The notes below the pieces were generated by a model. That model did no database searches and was not told the origin of the DNA. It saw only the letters and a program-made list of their open reading frames with translations. DNA of 64,000 bases from Planctomycetota bacterium (GTDB lineage: Bacteria > Planctomycetota > GCA-002687715): positions 33,588 through 97,587 of the forward strand of contig NYSS01000026.1 of the NCBI GenBank assembly GCA_002683135.1, given 5' to 3'. Position numbers and translations under genes: made by a program. How positions within the stretch are numbered: the first letter of the stretch is position 1; every line of letters starts with the position of its first letter. This document shows, in pieces, positions 26,983 through 36,272 of the stretch.

Positions 26983-28392
26983 ATGGACTCCTCCGCCGTC
27001 ACCGCGCTCGTTGACAAGACCTGGGACGATTCGATCCTCCCGGTGATCACTGAATACATCGCGATCCCCAACAAGTCGCCGCTGTTTGATCCTGACTGGA
27101 AGGCAAACGGGCACATGGATCGAGCGGTCGAGTTGATCGCTGGCTGGTGCAGGGAGCAGCCGATCGAAGGGATGACGCTCGATGTCGTCGAGCTTGAAGG
27201 CCGCACCCCGCTGATCTTCATGGATATCCCCGGCGAAGGTGATGACTGCGTGGTCCTGTACGGGCACCTGGACAAGCAGCCGGAGATGGAGGGATGGAAC
27301 GAGGGGCTCGGCCCGTGGATCCCCGTGCGCGACGGCGACAAGCTGTACGGACGTGGGGGCGCCGATGACGGTTATTCGGCGTTCGCTTCACTGACCGCGA
27401 TCCGGGCCCTGCGCGCAGCCGGCGGCAAACACGCTCGGTGCGTCGTGATCATCGAGGGTTGTGAGGAGTCGGGCAGCTACGACCTGCCGTATTACATCGA
27501 CCATCTTCAAGATCGGATCGGCAAGCCCAGCTTGGTGATCTGTCTCGACTCAGGGTGCGGCAACTACGACCAGCTTTGGTGCACGACCTCGCTGCGGGGC
27601 ATCGTCTCGGGAGACCTGGAGGTGCGGGTGCTCGGCGAGGGCGTCCACTCGGGGGACGCGTCAGGGATTGTTCCATCTTCCTTCCGTGTCTTGCGGGAGC
27701 TGCTTGATCGGGTCGACGACGTGGGCAGCGGCGAGGTCCTGATCGATGCCCTCAAGGTGGAGATCCCCGAGCAGCGGGCGGAGCAGGCAGACGTGGCCGC
27801 CCGGGTCCTCGGTGACGATGTGTTCGACAAGTTCCCCTGGGCAGAGGGGATGACCCCGGTCGCGACCGGTCGCGACGCGGTCCTCAATCGGACCTGGCGA
27901 CCGTCGCTCTCGATCACCGGCGTAGAGGGGATGCCCGCCCTGCAGGACGCGGGCAACGTGCTGCGGCCCCGGACGACCGTGAAGCTGTCGATGCGCATTC
28001 CACCGATGGTGGACGCGGACGCGGCGACCCGGGCTTTGAAGGAGGCTCTGGAGAGCGACCCGCCTTACGGTGCCCAGGTGTCCTTTCACGCGGAGAAGGG
28101 CGCCGCGGGCTGGAACGCTCCGCCGCTCGCCCCGTGGCTCGAGGAGGCTGTGGAGTCCGCGTCGCAGACATACTTCGGCAGGGAGTCTGTCTGGATGGGT
28201 GAGGGCGGAACCATCCCATTCATGGGGATGCTGGGGGAGAAGTTCCCCGAGGCGCAGTTCATGATCACCGGACTCCTCGGTCCCGGCTCCAATGCCCACG
28301 GTCCGAACGAGTTCCTGCACGTTCCGTGCGGCAAGAAGCTGACGGCCAGCGTCGCTCATGTACTGGGTGAGCACTTCAAGATCCGCGGCTGA
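26983..28392 (+). CDS. M20 family dipeptidase / metallopeptidase
   Basis: A 469-residue zinc peptidase of the M20 (carnosinase/CNDP-like) family, cleaving dipeptides in the cytoplasm. Metal-site signatures: VLYGHLDKQPEMEGW (first His, catalytic Asp), LYGRGGADDGYSAFAS (bridging Asp), IIEGCEESGS (catalytic Glu, metal Glu), and the lid-dimerisation domain segment GVHSGDASG. The C-terminal GPGSNAHGPNE holds the last histidine. There is no signal peptide. All metal ligands seem present. Confidence 0.92.
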   Translation: MDSSAVTALVDKTWDDSILPVITEYIAIPNKSPLFDPDWKANGHMDRAVELIAGWCREQPIEGMTLDVVELEGRTPLIFMDIPGEGDDCVVLYGHLDKQPEMEGWNEGLGPWIPVRDGDKLYGRGGADDGYSAFASLTAIRALRAAGGKHARCVVIIEGCEESGSYDLPYYIDHLQDRIGKPSLVICLDSGCGNYDQLWCTTSLRGIVSGDLEVRVLGEGVHSGDASGIVPSSFRVLRELLDRVDDVGSGEVLIDALKVEIPEQRAEQADVAARVLGDDVFDKFPWAEGMTPVATGRDAVLNRTWRPSLSITGVEGMPALQDAGNVLRPRTTVKLSMRIPPMVDADAATRALKEALESDPPYGAQVSFHAEKGAAGWNAPPLAPWLEEAVESASQTYFGRESVWMGEGGTIPFMGMLGEKFPEAQFMITGLLGPGSNAHGPNEFLHVPCGKKLTASVAHVLGEHFKIRG

Positions 28393-28467
28393 TCCGCGGT
28401 ATGGCTCTCATCCCGCGCCTCCCCGAGGGCTCAGCGGCTCCTCGGGTGCTGGCGTTCGAGGTTCCGG

Positions 28468-29442
28468 TTGCGTTGCTCGTGGTTGATCCCCGTCCGTGAC
28501 GGAGGGCTGTGGCTCGCCGAGGCGGTGCAGTCCGCGCGGGAGCAGTGCTCGCCCGAGGACGAGGTCGTGGTTGTCGACGACGGGAGCACGGATGGGGCCG
28601 CTGATGCCTTGCCAACGGATGTGCGGCTGGTTCAGCAGGCGCCGCTGGGGATCGCCGTTGCGCTGGAGGCTGGTCGGCGGATGTGTCGTGGCCGCTATAT
28701 CCTGCGACTCGACGCGGATGATCGTGCGCTACCGGGTCGGTTGGAGCACCAGGTCGCCGCGCTTGACGGGGAGCCCGGGCTAGGGGCCGTCGGCGGTCGG
28801 GCCCGCCTATTCGTCGAGCATGGGGCGCCACCGGAAGGGATGGCTCGTTACGTGGAGTGGGTCAACGGCCTGCGGGACCCCCACCCGCAGCTCCTGGTCG
28901 AAAGCCCCCTGTTTCATCCGGCGGTCGCGATGCGTGCGAGCGCCGTGGAGGAGGTCGGTGGGTATCGGGACGAGGACCGGCCTGAAGACTATGACCTGTG
29001 GCTGCGCCTGGTCAGCGGGGGGTGGCGCCTCGCCAACCTGGAGCGGGAAGTCACCGCCATTCGGGACCATGACGGGCGCCTCACGCGCACGGACCCCCGC
29101 TATCGGCGGGAGGCGTTCGACAGGTGTCGGCGGGATCACCTGCGGGCGACCGCGCTGCGTCGTCCCCGGCGGGTGGTGCTGTGGGCGGGGAGCAAGGGGG
29201 GGCGTCCGTGGCTTCGCTGGCTGAAAGATGGGGGGCATGGCATCCCCGCGATCATCGACGTCGCCGACGGCGATGACCGCCAGGGCATCGCTGTGCGGAG
29301 ACCGGAGGCCTTGCGTGACCTGGTCTTTGACGTCCTCCTCGTCGCCGTCGGCCGCCGGGGCGCTCGGGGACTCATCCGGCGCCGCATCGCCGAGCTGCGC
29401 CCCGACCTGGTGGAGGGGCGGGATTGGTGGGCCGTGCTATGA
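28468..29442 (+). CDS. Family 2 glycosyltransferase
   Basis: A 324-residue GT-A fold glycosyltransferase. The start is TTG 28468, because the family begins almost at once: SWLIPVRDGGLWLAEAVQSA, then DEVVVVDDGSTDGA for nucleotide-sugar binding, and ILRLDADDRALPGRLE with the DxD-type metal motif. The acceptor region has EEVGGYRDEDRPEDYDLWLRL, with the ED catalytic pair. Residues from about 225 on (VLWAGSKGGRPWLRWLKDGG) look like an added alpha/beta domain. The sugar and acceptor are unknown. It converges on the NUDIX gene. Confidence 0.85.
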   Translation: MRCSWLIPVRDGGLWLAEAVQSAREQCSPEDEVVVVDDGSTDGAADALPTDVRLVQQAPLGIAVALEAGRRMCRGRYILRLDADDRALPGRLEHQVAALDGEPGLGAVGGRARLFVEHGAPPEGMARYVEWVNGLRDPHPQLLVESPLFHPAVAMRASAVEEVGGYRDEDRPEDYDLWLRLVSGGWRLANLEREVTAIRDHDGRLTRTDPRYRREAFDRCRRDHLRATALRRPRRVVLWAGSKGGRPWLRWLKDGGHGIPAIIDVADGDDRQGIAVRRPEALRDLVFDVLLVAVGRRGARGLIRRRIAELRPDLVEGRDWWAVL

Positions 29443-29466
29443 GTGCGATGGGCCGTCGGCCCGTTG

Positions 29467-30021
29467 TCATTGGCTGCGCAGATCGAGGACGTGGGAGAGC
29501 GCGGTGATGCAGAGGGCATGGCTGATTGCCCCCGAACGGATCGCCTCCATCACCTGCTCGGTGGACATGACCTCGACGGCGATGTCCTCTCCGGGGTCGA
29601 GGTCCTGATCACCGGCGGGGACCGCGCCTTCGGCGAGAAAATGCCAGCACCGATTGTCCTGGTAGGCGGGGTTAGGAGCGACCGAGCCAAGGGATGTCCA
29701 TCGGGCCGCTGCGTAGCCGGTCTCCTCTTCGAGCTCTCGGACGGCCGAGCTCTCCGGCGTCTCGCCCGGGTCGATCAGCCCACCGGGGATCTCGAGCTCC
29801 ACGCGCTCGGTGCCGAACCGGTACTGGCGGATCATGACCAGCTCACGCTCCGGGGTGAACGCGACGACGTTGACCCAGTCGGGGGTCTCGCAGACGACCC
29901 GTTCCATCTGCGCTCGGGTGCGGGGATTTTGAACCATGTCCCACCGCGGGCGGAAGACGTGGAGGTCTTCCCCGTGCCGGGACGCGATGCGAGGCCAGGG
30001 CTGGATCGTGGGCGCGGTCAT
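29467..30021 (-). CDS. NUDIX hydrolase (ADP-ribose pyrophosphatase-like)
   Basis: A 184-residue NUDIX enzyme. The Nudix box runs GGLIDPGETPESSAVRELEEETGY, with the REXXEE metal-binding core intact. The upstream beta strands (VVAFTPERELVMIRQYRFGTERVELEIPGG) and downstream layout match ADP-sugar pyrophosphatases that clear ADP-ribose or related nucleotide sugars. The start at 30021 has CGGGGGAA upstream; a much longer open frame to 30423 only shadows the neighbouring gene. Confidence 0.9.
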   Translation of the reverse strand: MTAPTIQPWPRIASRHGEDLHVFRPRWDMVQNPRTRAQMERVVCETPDWVNVVAFTPERELVMIRQYRFGTERVELEIPGGLIDPGETPESSAVRELEEETGYAAARWTSLGSVAPNPAYQDNRCWHFLAEGAVPAGDQDLDPGEDIAVEVMSTEQVMEAIRSGAISHALCITALSHVLDLRSQ

Positions 30022-30054
30022 GTCTTTCCCCCGTGATGAGCGCTCTCTCATAAC

Positions 30055-30933
30055 ATGGGCGCCGTGACCATGACCCTGGAGGAACGACTCGCCGGGCTGC
30101 CGCGCCTGGGCGTCGGTATCAGCGGCGAATACAGTGTGCGGCCGTCCATCGATCCCATGGCGTTCGATGAGCAATGGCCTGGCCTCATCCATTTCATCGA
30201 ATTCGGGACGGATACGGATCGTGGTCTGGATCCAGAGGTGCTCCGGTGGGTCGACCGGGGCGGCGCGGCGACCTACCACTTCCTTGACGTGAACTTCGAG
30301 GAGCTGGTCGACCTGGATGACGGGTGGATGGCTGAGACCAAGGGGTTCGCGGAGCGCCTGCGCTCGCCGTGGATCTGCGGTGACTCCGGGATGTGGCACT
30401 TCGGGCCCCGTGATCGCGGGCACGGGCTGTTGCTTCCGCCCGTGCTGACACGAGCTTCGGCGTCCGCGACGGCGCAGAGCGTGGCGCGCCTGCAGCGCTC
30501 AACCGGGCTGCCGGTGTTGCCGGAGAACCCCCCGTCGCTCTATTTCCTGGGCGACCTCCACATCCTCGATTACTTCGCTCGCGTCAGCGCGGAGGCCGAG
30601 TGTGGGTTGCTGTTGGACATCGCCCATCTGGCCATCTTTCAGCGTGCGTGCGGGCACGATCCGTTGACCGCCCTGGACGCGTTCCCGCTCGATCGCGTGA
30701 TAGAGATCCACATAGCTGGCGGGGGGGAAGCTGTGACGTCCGACGGCTATCGCTACATCGACGATGACCACCGGGCGGACGTACACGAGGATTCCTGGGC
30801 CATCCTGGAGTACGTGCTCCCGCGGGCGAGCCGGTTGCGCGCCGTCTGCTACGAATGCGAGCACAACGGTCCGGAGGCGACGGTGGAGACCTTTCAGCGC
30901 TTGAACGCGCTGTTCCCAGCCCATGTCGCGTGA
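30055..30933 (+). CDS. DUF692 family protein (MbnB/TglH/ChrH-like iron oxygenase homologue)
   Basis: A 292-residue TIM-barrel protein of the DUF692 family. Members such as MbnB, TglH and ChrH use a multinuclear iron site to remodel cysteine in ribosomal peptides. Family landmarks visible here are FIEFGTDTD near the N-terminus, VLPENPPSLYF (metal Glu/Asn), CGLLLDIAHLAIF (Asp and His), VIEIHIAGGGE (His), DDHRADVHEDSWAILEYVL (His/Asp), and the terminal YECEHNGPEA (Glu). Most ligand positions look retained. It overlaps the downstream gene by 11 bases, like the DUF692-partner operons of RiPP pathways. No Cys-rich precursor peptide is evident nearby. Confidence 0.78.
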   Translation: MGAVTMTLEERLAGLPRLGVGISGEYSVRPSIDPMAFDEQWPGLIHFIEFGTDTDRGLDPEVLRWVDRGGAATYHFLDVNFEELVDLDDGWMAETKGFAERLRSPWICGDSGMWHFGPRDRGHGLLLPPVLTRASASATAQSVARLQRSTGLPVLPENPPSLYFLGDLHILDYFARVSAEAECGLLLDIAHLAIFQRACGHDPLTALDAFPLDRVIEIHIAGGGEAVTSDGYRYIDDDHRADVHEDSWAILEYVLPRASRLRAVCYECEHNGPEATVETFQRLNALFPAHVA

Positions 30934-31819
30934 GGACCGAGGGTATTTTGAGGAGGACGTAGCCCCGGCGCCGTACGTGGCGATGCAGCGCGTCGCTGTG
31001 CGCATGTTGTTCGACCCTGCGTTCGTTGCGGCGGTCTACGAGGACCCGAAGGGTGCGTTGTCAGGGATCGATGTTCCTGAAGGCCTGGTCACGCAGCTCG
31101 TCGGCAATGACCGCCGCCTCTGGGGCGCGGACCATCTGCGGCGAAGTCGCGCGCTCAAAGTTCTGCTGGAGGAGTTCAAGGTCAGCTCCACGTTGGCGCT
31201 TTCCTTGTCGCGCAGGCTGGCGACGCTCGATGGGTTCTTCGGGTCGCCGCACTTCCACGGGGCGGTTCAGCGGCGTGGTTACATGGCGTTGGGCTTTGCC
31301 GAATATCTGGCCGATGACCTCGCCGGCCGGGGGGAGGTCGCCGCCCATGCGCGCGCGGTGCTGGCGCTCGAGGCAGCCATGGCGCGGAGCAGGCGTATGG
31401 CCCGGGAGGCGGCGCGGGGTCGCGATCCATCGACCCGCGCAGCATCGGAGGCGCGGGGAGATCGAGTCGTGGTCGCTCCGGGGCGGGTCGCGGTGCAGGT
31501 GCCTGGGGGTACGGTCGCGACCGTGCAGCATGTCGAGCGCTGGCTGTTCGAGGCCTCCCTCGTGCCCGCGCTCGGGTTGTGCGAAGACGCGCCCCGCCCT
31601 GAGCCCTTGCCGCCGTTGGCAGAGGACGCGGAGTGCTGGCTGCTCGAGCCGGCGGACGGCGGTAACGTGGACGTCGCTGCGCTCGGCACGGAGTGGCTCC
31701 CACTCGTGGCCGCCTGCGAGCGTCCGCGCACACGGGCTGATCTCGATGCCGTGGTCGGCGCGGGCGCCTGGGAGCGCGCTGCGTCTCTGCTGAGCGCCGG
31801 TGTGCTTCGCCGCTGGTAG
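30923..31819 (+). CDS. DUF692-partner protein of unknown family
   Basis: A 298-residue soluble protein translationally coupled to the DUF692 gene (11-base overlap). The first 130 residues are helical (VAMQRVAVRMLFDPAFVAAVYEDPKGAL...), the middle is basic, and the C-terminal 130 residues (VERWLFEASLVPALG...TRADLDAVVGAGAWERAASLLSAGVLRRW) resemble the winged-helix or recognition domains seen in DUF692 partners such as MbnC, TglI and ChrI. I cannot assign it to any of them. The context suggests it presents the substrate to the DUF692 protein. Confidence 0.65.
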   Translation: MSREDRGYFEEDVAPAPYVAMQRVAVRMLFDPAFVAAVYEDPKGALSGIDVPEGLVTQLVGNDRRLWGADHLRRSRALKVLLEEFKVSSTLALSLSRRLATLDGFFGSPHFHGAVQRRGYMALGFAEYLADDLAGRGEVAAHARAVLALEAAMARSRRMAREAARGRDPSTRAASEARGDRVVVAPGRVAVQVPGGTVATVQHVERWLFEASLVPALGLCEDAPRPEPLPPLAEDAECWLLEPADGGNVDVAALGTEWLPLVAACERPRTRADLDAVVGAGAWERAASLLSAGVLRRW

Positions 31820-31852
31820 TATCTCGCGTCTCTCTCAGCAAAGGTCGCACCC

Positions 31853-33901
31853 ATGAGAATCGTCGTGATCGCGGTTTGCTTGTTCGCTTGCGCCACTGCC
31901 TCAGCGCAGGAGTTGATGACCCCTGAGCTGCTATGGAGCCTCCGTCGCGTCGGTGGCGGATGGCTCGATCCCAGCGGTGAGCAGGTGGTGTTCTCCGTGC
32001 GTGGGTACGACCTTGAGGAGAACGGCGGCGACACGGATCTCTGGGTCGTCCCGTTGGCTGGTGGTCCCGCCAAGCCGCTGATCACGGGGCCGGGAGGCCA
32101 GGGTGATGTGCAGTGGGTTCAGACGAGCGCTGGCCCCCGCCTGTTCGTCACCGCTGTGCGGAGCGCGGCCTCGCCGCAGGCGTGGTCGTGGGACCCGGCT
32201 ACGGGGGCTTGGCTGCAGGTCACGGATATCATCGGTGGTATCGCCAATCTCAAGGTATCGGCGAACGGGTCGCACCTGGCGTTCACCCGCGACGTGAAGC
32301 TCGACAAGACGGTGAACGAGCTCTACGAGGATCTGCCCGAGGCCGACGCCCGGATCATTGATCAGCTGATGTACCGTCACTGGAGTGGGTGGCACGACTT
32401 CGCCTATTCCCACCTGCACATCGCGGCGGTTAAGGGGGACGGCACCGCGGGTGTGGCCGTTGACCTGATGCCAGGAAAGAAGGTGGACTGCCCCGTCCCC
32501 CCGTTCGCGGGCAGCGAACAGTTCAACTGGTCGCCCGACGGCAAGGCCATCGCGTGGACGGCGAAGGACGTCCCCAACTGGGCCCAGTCGACGAACAGCG
32601 ACGTGTACGTGACGACAGTGGATGGGGACCTCCGTACACGGAACCTGACGATCGGCATGCCGGGTTACGACAATGATCCCGTGTGGTCCCCGGACGGGCG
32701 CCACCTCGCGTTTCATTCGATGCGTCGGCCTGGGTTTGAGTCCGATCGCAATCGGATCATGGTGTGGAACCGCCACTCCGGCGCGATCTGGGACCTCACC
32801 GCCGGCCTCGACCAGATGGCCCATGGGGGCTCTTGGGCGCCCGACTCCAAGAGCATGTACTTCATGTCCGAGCGACGGGGCACCAATCAGCTCTTCAACA
32901 TCAAGCTCGCGGATCGTGGCCTGACGCAGGTCACCACGGGCGGGTTCAATTGGGACCTGCGGGACATCAGCCCCGACGGCCAGACCCTGGTCGTCGCTCG
33001 GCAGGACATGGTGCGGCCCTGGGAGTTGTGCGCCCTCCCGTCAGGTGGCGGGGAGGCGCGGGCCCTGACCGGGGGGAACGACGCCGTCTACGAGAAGCTG
33101 CGGTTGCCGACCATCAAGGAGCGGTGGGTCAAGGCTACGGACGGTGAGATGATCCACGCCTGGGTGGCCTATCCGCCGGACTTCGATTCGCGGAAGCAGT
33201 ACCCGATGTTGACCTACTTCCAGGGAGGTCCCCAGGGTCAGATCGGTCAATGGTTCAGCTATCGATGGAACTTCCATCTCATGGCGGCGAAGGGGTATGT
33301 GGTGGTGGCCCCGAACCGACGCGGCCTGCCGGGATTCGGTCGCAAGTGGAACGACGACATCAGCAAGGACTGGGGTGGTCAGGCGATGCGGGACATCCTG
33401 TCCGTTCATGATGACATGGCGGCGGAGTCGTATGTCGACCCGAAGCGCTGTGGTGGCGTCGGCGCGAGCTTCGGCGGATACACCGCGTATTGGATGATGG
33501 GCAATGGTGGGGACCGGTTCTCGGCGTTGATCGCGCACTGCGGTGTCTTCAATCTGGAGTCGATGTATGGGGCGACGGAGGAGCTCTTCTTCGTGGATTG
33601 GGATATCGGAGGACCCTACTGGAAGGGGGCCGCATTGCAGGGGGACTACGACCGGTTTTCTCCGCATCGTTTCGTCAAGAACTGGGAGACGCCGCTCCTC
33701 GTCATTCACGGTCAGAAGGACTTCCGTGTCCCGGTGACCCAGGGTATGGAGGCGTTCACCGCGGCCAAGGTGTCGGGGGTGCCCTCTCGTTTTTTGTACT
33801 TCCCTCAGGAGGGACACTGGGTGATGGAGCCGCAGAACGGCGTGTTGTGGCACCGCGTGTTCTTCGACTGGCTCGACCGCTGGTGCAAGCCCGGCAAGTG
33901 A
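31853..33901 (+). CDS. S9 family prolyl oligopeptidase-type peptidase
   Basis: A 682-residue exported serine peptidase. It has a signal peptide to about residue 20 (ATASAQ), an N-terminal beta-propeller with WD-like blades (NWSPDGKAIAWT, VWSPDGRHLAFHS, SWAPDSKSMYFMS), then an alpha/beta hydrolase domain. The nucleophile lies in GASFGGY at Ser539; the Asp is in HGQKDFRVP and the His in EGHWV. It is closest to acylaminoacyl-peptidase/DPP-type S9 enzymes that trim peptides outside the cytoplasm. The catalytic triad is intact. Confidence 0.93.
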   Translation: MRIVVIAVCLFACATASAQELMTPELLWSLRRVGGGWLDPSGEQVVFSVRGYDLEENGGDTDLWVVPLAGGPAKPLITGPGGQGDVQWVQTSAGPRLFVTAVRSAASPQAWSWDPATGAWLQVTDIIGGIANLKVSANGSHLAFTRDVKLDKTVNELYEDLPEADARIIDQLMYRHWSGWHDFAYSHLHIAAVKGDGTAGVAVDLMPGKKVDCPVPPFAGSEQFNWSPDGKAIAWTAKDVPNWAQSTNSDVYVTTVDGDLRTRNLTIGMPGYDNDPVWSPDGRHLAFHSMRRPGFESDRNRIMVWNRHSGAIWDLTAGLDQMAHGGSWAPDSKSMYFMSERRGTNQLFNIKLADRGLTQVTTGGFNWDLRDISPDGQTLVVARQDMVRPWELCALPSGGGEARALTGGNDAVYEKLRLPTIKERWVKATDGEMIHAWVAYPPDFDSRKQYPMLTYFQGGPQGQIGQWFSYRWNFHLMAAKGYVVVAPNRRGLPGFGRKWNDDISKDWGGQAMRDILSVHDDMAAESYVDPKRCGGVGASFGGYTAYWMMGNGGDRFSALIAHCGVFNLESMYGATEELFFVDWDIGGPYWKGAALQGDYDRFSPHRFVKNWETPLLVIHGQKDFRVPVTQGMEAFTAAKVSGVPSRFLYFPQEGHWVMEPQNGVLWHRVFFDWLDRWCKPGK

Positions 33902-33917
33902 CGGTCCCTGTGGCGGC

Positions 33918-35000
33918 ATGAAGATCAGCATCGTGGGTGGCGGTGTGTTCGGGCTCGCGGCCGCGTGGCGGCTCGCCGTCCGAGGGCACGAGGTCGAGGT
34001 CTTGGAGGCTGATCTGATCCCCGCATCCAAGGCGGCGAGCCGCGACATCTCCAAGGCATTCCGTGGCGGGTATGGGGCGGCGACCGCGCGTTATGCGCCC
34101 GGTGTCGCGCGCGCGCGTGAGCTGTGGCGGGATCTCGAGTCGACCACGGGGCGCTCCGTCTATCACGAGACCGGATGCCTGCAGATCTGTACCCGGTTCG
34201 ACCCTGGGGATTTTGAGCGGGAGGGGTTTGAGGCGCTGGATCAGATGGGGTGGCCGGTGGCGTGGCTCGGGTTGGACGAGCTGGCGGAGCGGTATCCGGC
34301 GTTCCGTTTACACGGGGTCGTCGGTGGGGTGCTGGACTCGTGGGGTGGTTGGGTCGACCCCATGGAGGCGCTGCCCGCCCTCGCAGAGGCTACGGAGCTT
34401 CGCGGTGGGCGGGTGATGACGTCGCGCGCCGTGACTGATCTTGGGGACGTCAGCGGAGACGTGGTGCTGGTCTGCGCCGGCGCGTGGCTTCCACGTATCA
34501 TTCCGGAGCTATCCGCCCGGGTGCGGACGACGAGGCAGCACGAGGCCTTCTATCGTCCGGTCGCGATCGGCGCGTGCGCCACCCTGCCTGCGTGGTCGCT
34601 AGACATGGGTACGGAGGGCTGGTACGGGTTCCCGGTGAGCCGGGATGGCGTGGTCAAGGTCGCCCGCCACGTACCGGATGTGGACGGCGATCCCGATGAT
34701 GATCGCGGCCCGGATGTGGATCAGGCGGCGGCCGTGCGGGCTTTCGTGGCCGACCGATTACCGGATCTCGCTGGAGCCCCGGACGAGGGCGGCACGTGTT
34801 TCTATACGATGAGCCCGGATGGGAGCTTCGTGTTCGATCACGCCCCGGGATTGGAGCGGGTGCTCATCGCCGGATGCGGCGGAGGGCACGCGTTCAAGTT
34901 CGGGCCCATGCTCGGGGAGTGGGCGGCCGATCTCGTTGAGGGACGGCCCTTGCCGCCAGGATTTGGGTTGCACGACAAGGGCGACGATCGCATCGTGTAA
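33918..35000 (+). CDS. FAD-dependent oxidoreductase (DAO/monomeric sarcosine oxidase-like)
   Basis: A 360-residue flavoprotein of the D-amino-acid/sarcosine oxidase superfamily. It starts at once with the Rossmann dinucleotide motif ISIVGGGVFGLAAAWRL and an acidic strand end (VEVLEAD), followed by SKAFRGGYG, which resembles the flavin-binding loop of SoxA/MTOX enzymes. The C-terminal FAD-contacting motif is GCGGGHAFKFGPMLGEW. The likely reaction is oxidation of a secondary amine or N-methyl amino acid with H2O2 release. It lies 16 bases after the S9 gene, probably in the same transcript. Confidence 0.86.
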   Translation: MKISIVGGGVFGLAAAWRLAVRGHEVEVLEADLIPASKAASRDISKAFRGGYGAATARYAPGVARARELWRDLESTTGRSVYHETGCLQICTRFDPGDFEREGFEALDQMGWPVAWLGLDELAERYPAFRLHGVVGGVLDSWGGWVDPMEALPALAEATELRGGRVMTSRAVTDLGDVSGDVVLVCAGAWLPRIIPELSARVRTTRQHEAFYRPVAIGACATLPAWSLDMGTEGWYGFPVSRDGVVKVARHVPDVDGDPDDDRGPDVDQAAAVRAFVADRLPDLAGAPDEGGTCFYTMSPDGSFVFDHAPGLERVLIAGCGGGHAFKFGPMLGEWAADLVEGRPLPPGFGLHDKGDDRIV

Positions 35001-35013
35001 AGGGGAGAGAACG

Positions 35014-35409
35014 ATGAGACTACCCTGGATGATCATGGCGGCGCTGCTGGGCCTGGTCGCCTGCGCTGACGAAGGCGCGGTGGGGGACGGAGGATCAGCG
35101 GGGACGGTGAATTCGGCCAGCGGCGATCGCGTCGCAGCCCAGATCGTGATCACCCTCCACGTGCAGGGGGGCGGCGAAGGAGAGCTCGCGTACGCCCGTT
35201 CCCAGGTCGCCGGCTTCGGCACCTGCGCGGACGCCAAGGTGGACTTTGAGACGTGGAAGATCTACGCGCTCATGATGCCCGGGGTGGAGAAGCAGTTCGC
35301 GGTGGAGCAGCGCAACATGCTGGAGGCCTACGTCCGGCCGCCATTGGAACTGCAGATGTCCAGCTGGTCCTACAACGAGGGGGACTGGTTTTCGCTCATC
35401 GGGAAGTGA
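35014..35409 (+). CDS. Small putative lipoprotein
   Basis: A 131-residue exported protein with a lipoprotein signal (LLGLVACADEG, lipidated Cys17) and AGGGGAGA well placed before the ATG at 35014. Mature residues 30-60 are Gly/Ser-rich and likely flexible; the rest is a small soluble domain with one further Cys (FGTCADAKV). No family is recognised. It follows the FAD oxidoreductase by 13 bases. Confidence 0.65.
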   Translation: MRLPWMIMAALLGLVACADEGAVGDGGSAGTVNSASGDRVAAQIVITLHVQGGGEGELAYARSQVAGFGTCADAKVDFETWKIYALMMPGVEKQFAVEQRNMLEAYVRPPLELQMSSWSYNEGDWFSLIGK

Positions 35410-35417
35410 CGCGGGGC

Positions 35418-36272
35418 TCAGCGCGGGGTGGCCCGGACCGCCGCTCCGGATGGCAGTGAGCGGCCTGTCGCCTCGGGGATCTCCATTTCACCGGCGACGA
35501 TGTTCCAGTCGGCGTCTGGGGCGAAGCCCTCGAGGACATTGCGCGCGACGCCTGGCGACCAGCCTGGGGTGTGACACGAGAGGTGGAGGAACAGCGGGTC
35601 TTCGGCGAGGAGGTCGGCGCACAGGGTCAGGAGCTCGGGGAGATCATCTTCAATCTTCCACGTCTCCTTCCGGGCACCACGCCCGTAGGTCGGCGGGTCG
35701 AGGATGATCCCGTGGTAGCGTCGGTCACGTCTCAGTTCTCGCCGGCAGAACGCGAGCGCGTCTTCGACGATCCACCTGACGGGGCGATCCTGGAGGCCAG
35801 ACAGGTTCGCGTTCTCCCGCGCCCAGTCGACCACGCCACGGGCCGAGTCGACGTGGCAGACGGCGGCGCCCTCGGCGGCGCAGGACAGGGTCGCGATGCC
35901 GGTGTACGCGAAGAGGTTCAGGATATTGGGGGTGCTGCCGCTCGCGACCCGGGTGGCCACGCGGGCACGCATCCACTGCCAACTGTCGTGCTGCTCGGCG
36001 AACAGGCCAATGTGGCCGAAGGGGGTGGGTTTGGCGAGGACCCGGAGCCCGGCGATGTCCAGGGGCCAGCTCTCGGGCGTGGCTGCCCGGGTGACCCAGT
36101 GTCCGCCTCCATTTTCGCTGCGGTGGTGTACGGCATGGACATCCTCCCACGCGTGGGGATCTTGTCGGCGCCAGAAGGCGTGGGGCGCCTGCCGCTGGAG
36201 GCGGTAAGGACCGACCTGCTCGAGCTTGCGGCCGTCGCCGCTGTCAATGAGCTCGTAGGCCTCCGTGCTCAC
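35418..36272 (-). CDS. SAM-dependent methyltransferase (RlmI-like class I)
   Basis: A 284-residue Rossmann-fold methyltransferase similar to the catalytic part of RlmI/RlmK 23S rRNA methyltransferases. Motif I is ILNLFAYTGIATL, the acidic ribose contact is CHVDSARGVVDWARENA, and motif IV is GIILDPPTYGRG. The GTG start at 36272 overlaps the tgt stop as GTGA, typical of coupled translation; an in-frame ATG at 36311 would overlap tgt by 43 bases. The true substrate (rRNA or other) is uncertain because the N-terminal PUA domain of RlmI is lacking. Confidence 0.82.
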   Translation of the reverse strand: MSTEAYELIDSGDGRKLEQVGPYRLQRQAPHAFWRRQDPHAWEDVHAVHHRSENGGGHWVTRAATPESWPLDIAGLRVLAKPTPFGHIGLFAEQHDSWQWMRARVATRVASGSTPNILNLFAYTGIATLSCAAEGAAVCHVDSARGVVDWARENANLSGLQDRPVRWIVEDALAFCRRELRRDRRYHGIILDPPTYGRGARKETWKIEDDLPELLTLCADLLAEDPLFLHLSCHTPGWSPGVARNVLEGFAPDADWNIVAGEMEIPEATGRSLPSGAAVRATPR

